The notes under the pieces are model-generated. The model worked only from the letters and a program-made list of their open reading frames with translations, searched no databases and was not told the origin of the DNA. The position numbers and the translations under genes were made by a program. A stretch of 64,000 bases of DNA from DASVFB01 sp963766345. GTDB taxonomy: Bacteria > Actinomycetota > Thermoleophilia > Gaiellales > Gaiellaceae. Of the stretch, positions 1 to 8,225 are shown one piece after another. The stretch spans positions 930,001-994,000 of the forward strand of contig CAVXZL010000012.1 in NCBI GenBank assembly GCA_963766345.1, in the 5' to 3' direction. Numbering within the stretch: the stretch's first letter is position 1; each line of letters opens with the position of its first letter.

Positions 1-1218
1 GTCCCGGTGGTGATCGCCGAAGGACGCGGCTCGACGATCACCGACGTCGACGGCAACACGTTCCTCGACTTCACCGGCGGCGTCGGCTGCCTCAACGTCG
101 GGCACTCGCATCCGCGGGTCGTCGAAGCGGCGCAGGCGCAGCTCGAGCGCTTCTCGCACACCGACTTCACCATCGTCCCGTACGAGGTCTACGTCGAGCT
201 CGCCGAGCGCCTCACCGAGCTCGCGCCCGTGCGCAAGCCGGCGAAGGCGGCGTTCTTCAACGCCGGAACCGAGGCGGTGGAGAACTCCGTCAAGTTCGCG
301 CGCGCGCACACCGGCCGCCCGGCGGTGATCGCCTTCGAGGGCGCGTTCCACGGCCGGACGATGCTGTCGCTGTCGCTCACGTCGAAGACGCATCCGTACA
401 AGGCCGGCCTGGGGCCGTTCGCGCCGGAGATCTATCGCGTGCCGTTCCCGCAGGAGTACCGCGGGCCTTCGACGGACGAGGCGCTGAGCGCGCTCGAGCG
501 CGCCTTCACCGTGCAGGTCGACCCGGAGCACGTCGCGGCGATCGTCTTCGAGCCGGTGCAGGGCGAGGGCGGGTTCCATCCCGCGCCGGAGGAGTTCGTT
601 GCCGGGCTGCGGCGGATCTGCGACGAGCACGGGATCGTCCTCGTCGCCGACGAAGTGCAGACCGGCTTCGGTCGCACCGGGCGGATGTTCGCGATGGAGC
701 ACCTCGGCGTCGAGCCCGATCTCATGGCGGTCGCGAAGTCGATTGCCGCGGGGCTGCCGCTGTCGGGCGTGATCGGAGTCGCCGACGTCATGGACGCGCC
801 CGGCGACTCGGCGGTCGGCGGCACGTACGTTGGGAATCCCGTCGCGCAAGCTGCGGCGCTGGCGGTGCTCGACGTCATGGACGAGGAGAACCTCGTCGAG
901 CGCGCCGCGCAGATCGGCGACGCGATGCGCACGCGCATGCTCGCGTGGCAGGACCGTTTCCCCGCGATCGGAGACGTGCGCGGCCTCGGCGCGATGCTCG
1001 CAATCGAGCTCGTCGAGGACCGGAGCACGAAGCGTCCGGCGCCCGACCTCGCGACGGCCGTCGTCGGCGAGGCGGCACAGCGCGGGCTCCTGCTCCTGAA
1101 GGCAGGCATCTACTCGAACTGCATCCGCGTCCTGTCTCCGCTCGTGCTCACCGACCAGGAGCTCGACGAGGCGCTCTCGGTCTGGGAGGACGCATTGCAC
1201 GCAGCGCTCGGGACTTAG
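1..1218 (+). CDS. gabT: Class III aminotransferase, probably 4-aminobutyrate transaminase (5' end outside window)
   Basis: PLP-dependent class III aminotransferase that moves an amino group from an omega-amine, most likely 4-aminobutyrate, to 2-oxoglutarate in the cytoplasm. The fold-type I signature DEVQTGFGRTG lies at about residue 215 and the Schiff-base lysine at about residue 244 in AVAKSIAAG, counted from the GTG at 7. The reading frame is open to base 1 and the protein starts inside the usual N-terminal region, so roughly 20-40 residues are probably missing and the GTG at 7 is unlikely to be the real start. A kinase gene follows 27 bases later on the same strand. Family membership is sure; the exact amine substrate (GABA, ornithine or putrescine) is not. 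Confidence 0.85.
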   Translation, partial: VPVVIAEGRGSTITDVDGNTFLDFTGGVGCLNVGHSHPRVVEAAQAQLERFSHTDFTIVPYEVYVELAERLTELAPVRKPAKAAFFNAGTEAVENSVKFARAHTGRPAVIAFEGAFHGRTMLSLSLTSKTHPYKAGLGPFAPEIYRVPFPQEYRGPSTDEALSALERAFTVQVDPEHVAAIVFEPVQGEGGFHPAPEEFVAGLRRICDEHGIVLVADEVQTGFGRTGRMFAMEHLGVEPDLMAVAKSIAAGLPLSGVIGVADVMDAPGDSAVGGTYVGNPVAQAAALAVLDVMDEENLVERAAQIGDAMRTRMLAWQDRFPAIGDVRGLGAMLAIELVEDRSTKRPAPDLATAVVGEAAQRGLLLLKAGIYSNCIRVLSPLVLTDQELDEALSVWEDALHAALGT

Positions 1219-1245
1219 AGGCGTCGGAAGGGGGAAGGGCCGCCT

Positions 1246-2709
1246 GTGACCGGCGGTGAGCTGATCGACGGCCGATACGAGCTCGAGGAGCTCGTCGGCT
1301 CCGGCGGCAATTCGAGCGTCTATCGCGCGCGCGACACGCTGCTCGAGCGCAACGTCGCGCTCAAGATCATGCACGAGCACCATCTCGAGGACGACGACTA
1401 CGTCGAGCGGTTCCAACGCGAGGCGCGCACGGTCGCGCAGCTCTCGCACCCGAACATCGTCACGGTCATCGACCGCGGCGAGGACGACGGCAGGCCGTTC
1501 ATCGTCTTCGAGTACGTCGACGGCGACACGCTCGACGAGCTCGTCGAGCGCGACGGCGCGCTGCCGGTGGAAGAGGCGCTGAGGATCGCCATCGGCGCTG
1601 CCCGTGGCCTCGCGTTCGCGCACCGCCAGGGGCACGTGCACCGTGACGTCAAGCCGCAGAACATCCTGCTGAACGGCAGCGGCCAGCCGAAGGTGACCGA
1701 CTTCGGCATCTCTCGCGCGCTCGACGTCAAGAAGGGCGTGACCCAGACCGGCACGGTGCTCGGGACGTCGAACTACATCGCGCCGGAGCAGGCGAGCGGC
1801 GAGAAGTCGACGGCGCAGAGCGACGTGTACTCGCTCGGGGTCGTCCTTTTCGAGCTGCTCACCGGCCGCAGGCCGTTCAGCGGCGACAACTTCGTCGCCG
1901 TCGCGATGAAGCACATCAACGAGGTGCCGCCGAGCGTGGGGGACTTGCGACGCGATGTGCCGCCGCGCGTCTCAGCCGCGGTTGCGCGTGCGCTCGAGAA
2001 GGACCCGCGCGACCGTTTTGCGTCGATGGAGGCGTTCGCAGCCGAGCTCGACGCGTGCCTGCACGAGCTGCGCACGGAGGGGGACGCCGATTCGACTGCG
2101 ACGGTGATCACGCGTCCGGCGTCGCGACCGAAGCGGCGTGCGCCGCGCCGCCGCGTCTCGCCGACGCCCCTGATCGTGGCGCTGCTCGCGCTCGCCGCTC
2201 TCGCGGTGATCGGGGTCGCGGCCTACGCCGTGAACCGCGACCACTCGAACAGCTCGACGACGACCACGACGAGCAGCGGCGGCGGCGGCGGCGGCTCCGT
2301 CTCGCTCAGCGGCGTCGGCGGCTACGACCCTCCGCCGGGCGACGGCACCGAGCACGACTCGGACGCGCCGAACGCGACCGACGGCGATCCGGCGACGTAC
2401 TGGACGACCGAGCAGTACAGCAGCCCGGACTTCGGCGGCATCAAGCACGGTGTCGGGCTCGTCCTGAACGCCCCGCGCTCCGTCGCGCTGAAGAAGCTGA
2501 TCGTCACGAGCGACACGCCCGGCTTCAGCGCCGTCGTCAAGGCCGGAAGCTCCCCGGAGTCGGCGCAGGTCGACTCGTCGACGAAGACGGTGAGCGGCAG
2601 GACGACATTCGACCTCGAAGGCAAGACGGGCTCCGTCTACATGCTGTGGATCACCCGGCTCGCGCCGGACGGCGCAGCGCACGTGAACGGCGTCACCGCG
2701 ACGAGCTAG
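1246..2709 (+). CDS. Membrane Ser/Thr protein kinase with extracytoplasmic discoidin-like domain
   Basis: Eukaryotic-type (Hanks) kinase of 487 residues. The cytoplasmic kinase domain covers about residues 11-275, with a glycine loop GSGGNSSV, ATP lysine K40, catalytic HRDVKPQN (D134) and DFG (D152). An Arg-rich juxtamembrane stretch precedes one membrane segment at about 308-328, a Thr/Ser/Gly-rich linker, and a C-terminal domain of about 130 residues. That domain (DGDPATYWTTEQYSS, then beta-rich sequence) resembles the F5/8 type C (discoidin) fold, often linked to sugar or ligand binding. It has no PASTA repeats, unlike the PknB at 4702-6720. It is not in a cell-wall operon and only follows the aminotransferase. 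The start is GTG. The kinase call is firm; the ligand is unknown. Confidence 0.88.
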   Translation: MTGGELIDGRYELEELVGSGGNSSVYRARDTLLERNVALKIMHEHHLEDDDYVERFQREARTVAQLSHPNIVTVIDRGEDDGRPFIVFEYVDGDTLDELVERDGALPVEEALRIAIGAARGLAFAHRQGHVHRDVKPQNILLNGSGQPKVTDFGISRALDVKKGVTQTGTVLGTSNYIAPEQASGEKSTAQSDVYSLGVVLFELLTGRRPFSGDNFVAVAMKHINEVPPSVGDLRRDVPPRVSAAVARALEKDPRDRFASMEAFAAELDACLHELRTEGDADSTATVITRPASRPKRRAPRRRVSPTPLIVALLALAALAVIGVAAYAVNRDHSNSSTTTTTSSGGGGGGSVSLSGVGGYDPPPGDGTEHDSDAPNATDGDPATYWTTEQYSSPDFGGIKHGVGLVLNAPRSVALKKLIVTSDTPGFSAVVKAGSSPESAQVDSSTKTVSGRTTFDLEGKTGSVYMLWITRLAPDGAAHVNGVTATS

Positions 2710-2804
2710 TCGAGGTCTTAAGACCATCGTCGCATTGCGGCTCGGACCGCGAGCGCGGCACGCTGCTCCGCGACACCTGTCCCTTCACTTCCGAGGAGTT
2801 CGAC

Positions 2805-3203
2805 GTGACACCGCTTCGCCGTCTCACTCTGCCCACGATCGCGGCCGCACTCGCAGCGGCCAGCCTCGCCGCCGCGCCGGCCTTTGCCGGCGGCGGTGGC
2901 TCGACTCCGCCGCCGGCGCCCGCGAGCTATTGCCCTCAGGATCCCGCCGCATGGGTCGTCCTGCTGCCGGACGGCTCGGCGGTGTTCGCCAACGTGGCCT
3001 CCGGCGCCGGCTGCGTCTTCGTTCGGAGCTATCCCGCGGGCTACCTCCGGCTCGACTCCGTCATCCTCGCCCCCGGCTGGACGTACGTCGTCAAGAAGAA
3101 CGGCGAGGGCACCTCGAGCCGCGTGGAGCTTCAGTTCACCGAGACGGCGACCGGCCGCAAGGTCGACTTCCGCGTCGAGTTCGGCAAGACCAGTATCGGC
3201 TAG
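2805..3203 (+). CDS. Small secreted protein of unknown function
   Basis: Predicted 132-residue exported protein. The GTG at 2805 is chosen because GAGGAG sits about 7 bases upstream and because it gives a clean signal peptide: a basic start (TPLRR), an Ala/Leu-rich core, and an AFA cleavage site near residue 28. The mature part is about 100 residues, Gly/Pro-rich at first, then beta-strand-like, with two cysteines (SYCPQ and AGCVF) that could form a disulfide outside the cell. I recognise no enzyme motif. The gene lies between the discoidin kinase and the cNMP-fold protein, with no overlap to either. Confidence 0.7.
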   Translation: MTPLRRLTLPTIAAALAAASLAAAPAFAGGGGSTPPPAPASYCPQDPAAWVVLLPDGSAVFANVASGAGCVFVRSYPAGYLRLDSVILAPGWTYVVKKNGEGTSSRVELQFTETATGRKVDFRVEFGKTSIG

Positions 3204-3244
3204 CTCGACACCCCGAGCGGCACGCGCGCGACCCGCTCACGGCG

Positions 3245-3250
3245 TAAGAT
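3245..3250 (+). promoter_or_regulatory. -10 box TAAGAT, 7 bases before the start of 3258
   Basis: TAAGAT ends exactly 7 bases before the ATG at 3258, so transcription would begin at the start codon (leaderless). No clear -35 box is visible at the expected distance. Confidence 0.5.
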
Positions 3251-3257
3251 CGGCGCG

Positions 3258-3668
3258 ATGCGCAGGCGCAAGGCTCCGGACAAGACGGAACTGCTCAAGC
3301 GCGTGCCGCTCTTCGGCGGCCTCTCGAAGCGGGCCCTCGGCGAGGTGGCCAAGATCGCGGACGAGATCGACCTCGCCGACGGCAAGGTGCTGATCAAGGA
3401 GGACGAGCCGGGCCGGCAGTTCTTCGTCCTGCTCGACGGCAGGGCCGAGGTGCGCCGCAAGGGCAGGAAGGTGAACACGTTGGAGGCCGGCGACTTCTTC
3501 GGCGAGATCTCGCTCGTCACCGAGCGGCCGACGACGGCGACCGTGACGCTCGTCGAGCCGTCCACGGCGCTCGTCATCTCCCGGCCTGCGTTCCGCCGGA
3601 TGCTGCTCTCTCAGCCCGGCGTGCAGATTCAGGTGCTCGAAGCGCTCGCAGAGCGCGTCCTCGGTTAG
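3258..3668 (+). CDS. Cyclic-nucleotide-binding-fold protein, single domain
   Basis: A 136-residue protein that is almost entirely one cNMP-binding (cupin-like) domain, without the helix-turn-helix of Crp regulators and without membrane segments. Residues around 45-100 carry the family core, including the phosphate-binding-cassette region FGEISLVTERPTTATV. In the family this cassette normally ends P-R-x-A, the Arg gripping the cyclic phosphate. Here the aligned residue is Thr, so binding of cAMP or cGMP may be weak or absent. It could serve as a protein-interaction module. A leaderless start is likely because a TAAGAT box lies 7 bases upstream. Its 3' end overlaps the convergent ddl gene by 4 bases. 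Confidence 0.8.
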   Translation: MRRRKAPDKTELLKRVPLFGGLSKRALGEVAKIADEIDLADGKVLIKEDEPGRQFFVLLDGRAEVRRKGRKVNTLEAGDFFGEISLVTERPTTATVTLVEPSTALVISRPAFRRMLLSQPGVQIQVLEALAERVLG

Positions 3669-4705
3669 TACTCGAGCTTCGAACGGCGTTCGTGGCGCTC
3701 GAGTGCGAGTGCGACGAGCCGGTCGAGCAGGTCCGCGTATGGAATGCCCGACGCCTCGAACAGCTTCGCGTAGACGCTCGTCGCCGTGAAACCGGGGATC
3801 GTGTTCAGCTCGTTGACCACGACCTCGCCGTCGTCGCGCACGAAGAAGTCGACGCGCGCCATCCCCTCGCACTCGCTCGACACGAAGGCGTCGACGGCGA
3901 GGTGCTGCACGCGCTCGATGGTCTCCTCCGGCAGCTCGGGCGGGACGACGAGGTTCATCCCGCCCTCGTCGTACTTCGACGCGTAGTCGTACCACTCGTG
4001 CTCGAGGGTGTCGATGCGGCCCGGCAGCGACGCGACCGGCGGCGGCACGCGGTTGCCGAGCACGCCGCACTCGACCTCCATGCCCGGGACGAACTCCTCG
4101 ACGAGCACCTTCTCGTCGTGGCGCCGGGCGAGCTCGACCGCCGGCGTGAGCTCGGATTCGGCGTGCACCTTCGAGATGCCGACCGACGAGCCGAGGCGCG
4201 CCGGCTTCACGAACACGGGGTAGCCGAACGGGTTCCGGATCTCGTCGCCGAGCCTGAGCGCGACGTGACGTGCGACGGGGATCCCGCTGTCGCGCATGAC
4301 CTTCTTGAACAGGTCCTTATCCATCGCGAGCGCGGAAGCCGCGACGCCCGCGCCGACGTACGGCACTCCGGCGAGCTCGAGCAGTCCCTGCACCGTCCCG
4401 TCCTCGCCGAACGGCCCGTGGAGGATGGGCAGGACGACGTCGACGTCTGCGAGCGCGGCAGGAGCGTTGTCACTCGTCCGGATCGGCAGCGTCTCGACCG
4501 GACGTGTCCCGAGTCCTGGACTCAGGACATGGCCCGAGGAGCCCTGCCCGAGCTCCCAGCGCCCGTCCCGCCCGATCGCGACCGTCACCGCCTCGTAGCG
4601 GTCCGGATCGAGCGCCTCGAGCACCGAACGCGCCGACGCCAGTGAGATCTCGTGCTCGCTCGAGCGGCCGCCGGCGAGCACGGCGACCCGGATGCGCCGC
4701 GTCAC
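3665..4705 (-). CDS. ddl: D-alanine--D-alanine ligase
   Basis: ATP-grasp ligase that joins two D-alanines for the peptidoglycan stem peptide. The 346 residues show the N-terminal motif VAVLAGGRSSEHEISL, the HGPFGEDGT loop, the ATP-binding FVKPARLGSSVGISK and the C-terminal VVNELNTIPGFT metal site. The GTG start at 4705 overlaps the pknB stop codon as GTGA, so translation is coupled and the kinase operon feeds straight into wall-precursor synthesis. Placing ddl as the last gene after pknB is less usual than its position near mur genes. A 35-base palindromic repeat (4500-4534) is read through in frame, giving the loop SSGHVLSPGLGTR at about residues 57-69. The call is firm. Confidence 0.95.
   Translation of the reverse strand: MTRRIRVAVLAGGRSSEHEISLASARSVLEALDPDRYEAVTVAIGRDGRWELGQGSSGHVLSPGLGTRPVETLPIRTSDNAPAALADVDVVLPILHGPFGEDGTVQGLLELAGVPYVGAGVAASALAMDKDLFKKVMRDSGIPVARHVALRLGDEIRNPFGYPVFVKPARLGSSVGISKVHAESELTPAVELARRHDEKVLVEEFVPGMEVECGVLGNRVPPPVASLPGRIDTLEHEWYDYASKYDEGGMNLVVPPELPEETIERVQHLAVDAFVSSECEGMARVDFFVRDDGEVVVNELNTIPGFTATSVYAKLFEASGIPYADLLDRLVALALERHERRSKLEY
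4500..4534. repeat. 35-base palindromic repeat, copy A (inside ddl)
   Basis: The element shares the 19-base core TGTCCCGAGTCCTGGACTC with copy B at 14326-14360. The inner GAGTCC-T-GGACTC is a perfect inverted repeat and the outer ends GGAC.TG / CA.G.CC are nearly so. This copy lies in the ddl coding sequence and keeps the frame open. Confidence 0.6.
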
Positions 4706-6720
4706 TGCCCGGGGATCGTCGTGGTCGCCGGCGTCGTCGTGGTCGTGGCGGTGGCGGTCGTCTCGGTCGTCGTCGGGCTCGGCGGCGCCGCCTTGAAGTG
4801 CCCGACCGTGATCGTCACCGTCTCGCCCGGCTTCAGCTGCGTGTCCGCCGCGGGATCCTGCGAGATCACGATCCCCTCGAGGTTCGGGTCCGTCGTGTCC
4901 ACGTGCTTCACCTTCACCTTGAACCCGGACGCGACGAGCTGGCTTCTCGCCGTGTCGACGTCGCTGTTCTCCACGTTCGGCACGCCGGTCGTCTGCGGTC
5001 CCTTCGACACCGTGAGCGTCACCGTCGACCCCTTCGAGGAGAAACTGCCGCCGGAGGGCTCCTGGTCGATCACGATCCCCTCCGCGGCGGCGTTCGAGTC
5101 GACGTCCGTCCGCGCGACCGCGAACCCGAGCGCCTGCAACTGCGACGCGGCCGAGTCGTACGAGCTTCCGCGCACGTCCGGGATCCCGATCGGTTTCGGA
5201 CCGCTCGAGACGTTGATCCGCACCTTCGTCTTCTCGGGCACCTTGACGTCGGCCTTCGGGTCCTGCGCGATCACCGTGTCCGCCGGCTGGCTCGACGCGA
5301 TCTTGTGCACGTCGGCGACGAGGTTCTTGCGCGTGAGCTCGGCGACCGCGTCGTTGCTCGACTTGCCGACGACCGCCGGGACGAGGACCTGCGCCTTCCC
5401 GGTCGACACGTAGATGTCGACGAAGCTGCCCTTGCCGACGCGGTCCCCGGCGTTCGGGGTCTGGTCGTAGACGTAGCCCTTCGGCTCGCTGCTGTTCGGC
5501 TGGCGGTGGATGTGGCTCTCGCCCTTCGGCCCCGCATCCGTCTCGAGCCCTGCGGCATGGATGTCGTGCACCGCGCTCGCCTCGCGCAGGCCGACCACGT
5601 CCGGCACGCCGACGGGGGCGTTCTGGTTCAGCTGGTCCTGGATCTGCCGGTAGACGTAGAAGCCCGCGATCGCAGCCGCGGCCACGAGGAGCACGGCGAG
5701 CAGCCACGGCCAGATCGAGCGGCGACGCGGCGGCTGTGCGTAGTCGAAGTAGTCCGGAGCGACCGGCGGCGGCGGGCGCGTCTCCGTCACCGCGAGCGCC
5801 GGCCCGATCGTCGTCGCCGCGCCGTCGGCGTACGCGACGCCGCGCAGCACCGTCGTCGCGGCCTCCTCCGTCTCGCGCGACACCGCGAGGCCACGCCCGA
5901 CGCGCTCGAGGTCCGCGTCCATCTCGTCCGCCGTCTGGTACCGCGCGGCCGGATCCTTTGCGAGCGCGCGCAAGACGACGTGCTCGAGCGACTGCGGCAT
6001 CTCGGGACGCTTCGCGCGCAACGGCGGCGGCGTTGCCGACAGATGCTTCATCGCGATCTCGACGGGGCTGTCGCCGGTGAAGGGAACCTCCCCGGTGAGC
6101 AGCTCGTAGAGGACGATCCCGAGCGAGTACAGGTCGGAGCGCTGGTCGACCTGCGTGCCCCGCGCCTGCTCGGGCGAGAGGTACTGCGCGGTGCCGATGA
6201 TCGAGCCCTCCTCGGTCATCTGGCTCGCGCCGGCGCGTGCGATGCCGAAGTCCGTCACCTTCACGTGCCCCTCGGGGTCGACGAGCACGTTGTGCGGCTT
6301 GATGTCGCGGTGGACGATGCCGTTGCGGTGCGCGAAACGCAGTGCTGAGAGGATCTGGCGCGCGTAGTCGACGGCCACCGACATCGGCGCCGGGCCGCGC
6401 GAGAGGATCAGCTCCTTCAGCGAGCGCCCGTCGAGGTACTCCATCGCGATGTAGTAGGTGCCCTCGGCCTCGCCGCGGTCGTAGATCGAGACGATGTTCT
6501 GTTGCGAGAGGCTCGCCGCGTTCTTCGCCTCCCGGCGGAAGCGCTCGACGAACTGCTCGTCACCCGCGTGGCGGTCGTTGAGGATCTTGATCGCGACGCG
6601 GCGCCCGAGCTCCTGGTCTTCGGCGAGGTAGACGTTCGCCATGCCCCCCGAGCCGAGCTTGCGCATGATGCGGTAGCGCCGGTCGAACAGCGTGTTCAGG
6701 AGTTGGTCGGTTGTGGCCAT
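4702..6720 (-). CDS. pknB: PASTA-domain Ser/Thr protein kinase PknB
   Basis: Membrane kinase that senses wall fragments and phosphorylates division and wall-synthesis proteins. Of its 672 residues, about 16-275 are the kinase domain (GSGGMANVY loop, K45, HRDIKPHN with D139, DFG). A Pro-rich juxtamembrane segment leads to one membrane helix near 336-357. Outside are four PASTA repeats (VGVPDVVGL..., VLVPAVVGK..., IGIPDVRGS..., TGVPNVENS...) and a Thr-rich tail. PASTA domains bind muropeptides or lipid II in known homologues. The ATG shares one base with the pbpA stop (TGATG), and the stop overlaps the ddl start. Its likely partners sit in the same operon: PstP removes its phosphates and the FHA proteins bind them. 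Confidence 0.95.
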   Translation of the reverse strand: MATTDQLLNTLFDRRYRIMRKLGSGGMANVYLAEDQELGRRVAIKILNDRHAGDEQFVERFRREAKNAASLSQQNIVSIYDRGEAEGTYYIAMEYLDGRSLKELILSRGPAPMSVAVDYARQILSALRFAHRNGIVHRDIKPHNVLVDPEGHVKVTDFGIARAGASQMTEEGSIIGTAQYLSPEQARGTQVDQRSDLYSLGIVLYELLTGEVPFTGDSPVEIAMKHLSATPPPLRAKRPEMPQSLEHVVLRALAKDPAARYQTADEMDADLERVGRGLAVSRETEEAATTVLRGVAYADGAATTIGPALAVTETRPPPPVAPDYFDYAQPPRRRSIWPWLLAVLLVAAAAIAGFYVYRQIQDQLNQNAPVGVPDVVGLREASAVHDIHAAGLETDAGPKGESHIHRQPNSSEPKGYVYDQTPNAGDRVGKGSFVDIYVSTGKAQVLVPAVVGKSSNDAVAELTRKNLVADVHKIASSQPADTVIAQDPKADVKVPEKTKVRINVSSGPKPIGIPDVRGSSYDSAASQLQALGFAVARTDVDSNAAAEGIVIDQEPSGGSFSSKGSTVTLTVSKGPQTTGVPNVENSDVDTARSQLVASGFKVKVKHVDTTDPNLEGIVISQDPAADTQLKPGETVTITVGHFKAAPPSPTTTETTATATTTTTPATTTIPGQ

Positions 6721-8225
6721 CAGCCCGATCCCCCGTTATTCGACCTTTGAGGGAGAACCGCCTGCACGATCGCCTTCGCGATGGGACCGGCCGTGGTGGC
6801 GCCGAAACCGGTCTGGTTCTCGAGGGCCACGGCGACCGCGACCTTGGGATCGTTCGCCGGCGCGAAGGCGATGAACCACGTGTCGTACTTGCCGTTGACG
6901 CCGGTCTCGGCGGTGCCCGTCTTGCCCGCGAGATCGATCCCCGACGATGCGAGGTTCGTCGCGGTGCCGCCCGTGACGACCGACCTCATCATCTGGGTCA
7001 GCTCGTTCGCCGTCCTGCGCGAGATCACCCGCCGCACCTTCTCCGGCTTCACCTTGTGCACGATCTTGCCGTCCGGAGAGACGACCTCCTGCAGGAGGTG
7101 CGGCTGCATCAGCACGCCGTGGTTCGCGACGGTCGCCGCGACCATCGCCATCTGGATCGGCGACGCGATCATCGCCTCCTGCCCGAATGCGAGCCGGCCG
7201 GGGTCGACCTGGTACTCCGGATGCCTCGGAGCGAACAGCTTGTGCTTCCTGTACAGCCCGCTCGGGCTCTGCGCGTCCGCCGGCAGCTCGAGGTCGGGCG
7301 TCGCGTAGAAGCCGAAGCGCTTCGCGTACTCGAGGATCTTCCCGGCGCCGATCTGCTTGCCGATGTTGCAGAAGACGGAGTTGATCGAGTGCTGCAGCCC
7401 CGTCGCGAGGGTCACCCGGCCGAACGACTCCGGGCTCTCGGGGTTGCCGGCGTTCGAGACGCGCTTGCCGTACTCCTCGCAGTAGCCGGGGTCGTCGAAC
7501 TCCGAGGTCGGCTTGTACGCGCCGCTGTCGAGCGCGGCGGCGGCCGTCACGACCTTGAACGTCGAGCCCGGCGGATAGAGGCCCTGCGTCGCGCGGTCGA
7601 GGAGCGGCGCGGCGAACCGGCAGCCGCGCGTGCGGATCTTCGTAATCGCCGAGAAGCTCTTCTCGATCGCGTTCGGGTTGTACGTCGGGCTCGACGCCAG
7701 CGCGAGGATGCGCCCCGTCTGCGGCTCGATCGCGACGGCGCCGCCGCACTGCCCCGCGAGCTGGCGCACGGCCGTCTGCTGCGCCCGCGGGCTCAGCGTC
7801 AGCAACAGGTCGTTGCCCTTGAGCGTGACGCCCTTGAGCTTGTCGAGCTCGCGTTGCGTCACGCTCGAAAAGTTGCCGTTCGCGCCCGTGAGGTAGTCGT
7901 TCTGCGAGCGCTCGATCCCCGCACGCGAGCGGCTCTGCGTCGAGTAACCGACGACGTGCGGCGCGAGGTAGCCGTTGGGGTACTTGCGGAAGTAGTACGT
8001 CTGGCCGTCGACCTTCCGCTTCTCGTTGACCGCGAGCGGGACGTGGCCCCGCGCCGTGTAGATCCTGCCGCGGTCGACGGTGAATTGCGCGACGCGCGCG
8101 AGGGCGTTGTCCTGTCGGTCGGCGAGCCCCGCGACCGCGAACGTCTGCCAGTACGTCGTGCCGACGATCAGCGCGCCCAGCAGCACGAGCGCGCCGACCG
8201 CGAGCCGCGTGATCTGCTTGTTCAC
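6720..8225 (-). CDS. pbpA: Class B penicillin-binding protein (transpeptidase)
   Basis: Monofunctional D,D-transpeptidase of 501 residues that cross-links peptidoglycan with its FtsW/RodA partner. After a short cytoplasmic start (NKQITRL) comes one membrane helix, a dimerisation region, and the penicillin-binding domain with SxxK (GSTFKVV), SxN (HSIN) and KTG (AGKTGTAE). The GTG at 8225 overlaps the ftsW stop as GTGA; longer upstream readings would run into ftsW. The order ftsW-pbpA-pknB matches the mycobacterial rodA-pbpA-pknA-pknB region, here without pknA. The trans-wall catalytic domain lies outside the membrane. Confidence 0.94.
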   Translation of the reverse strand: MNKQITRLAVGALVLLGALIVGTTYWQTFAVAGLADRQDNALARVAQFTVDRGRIYTARGHVPLAVNEKRKVDGQTYYFRKYPNGYLAPHVVGYSTQSRSRAGIERSQNDYLTGANGNFSSVTQRELDKLKGVTLKGNDLLLTLSPRAQQTAVRQLAGQCGGAVAIEPQTGRILALASSPTYNPNAIEKSFSAITKIRTRGCRFAAPLLDRATQGLYPPGSTFKVVTAAAALDSGAYKPTSEFDDPGYCEEYGKRVSNAGNPESPESFGRVTLATGLQHSINSVFCNIGKQIGAGKILEYAKRFGFYATPDLELPADAQSPSGLYRKHKLFAPRHPEYQVDPGRLAFGQEAMIASPIQMAMVAATVANHGVLMQPHLLQEVVSPDGKIVHKVKPEKVRRVISRRTANELTQMMRSVVTGGTATNLASSGIDLAGKTGTAETGVNGKYDTWFIAFAPANDPKVAVAVALENQTGFGATTAGPIAKAIVQAVLPQRSNNGGSG

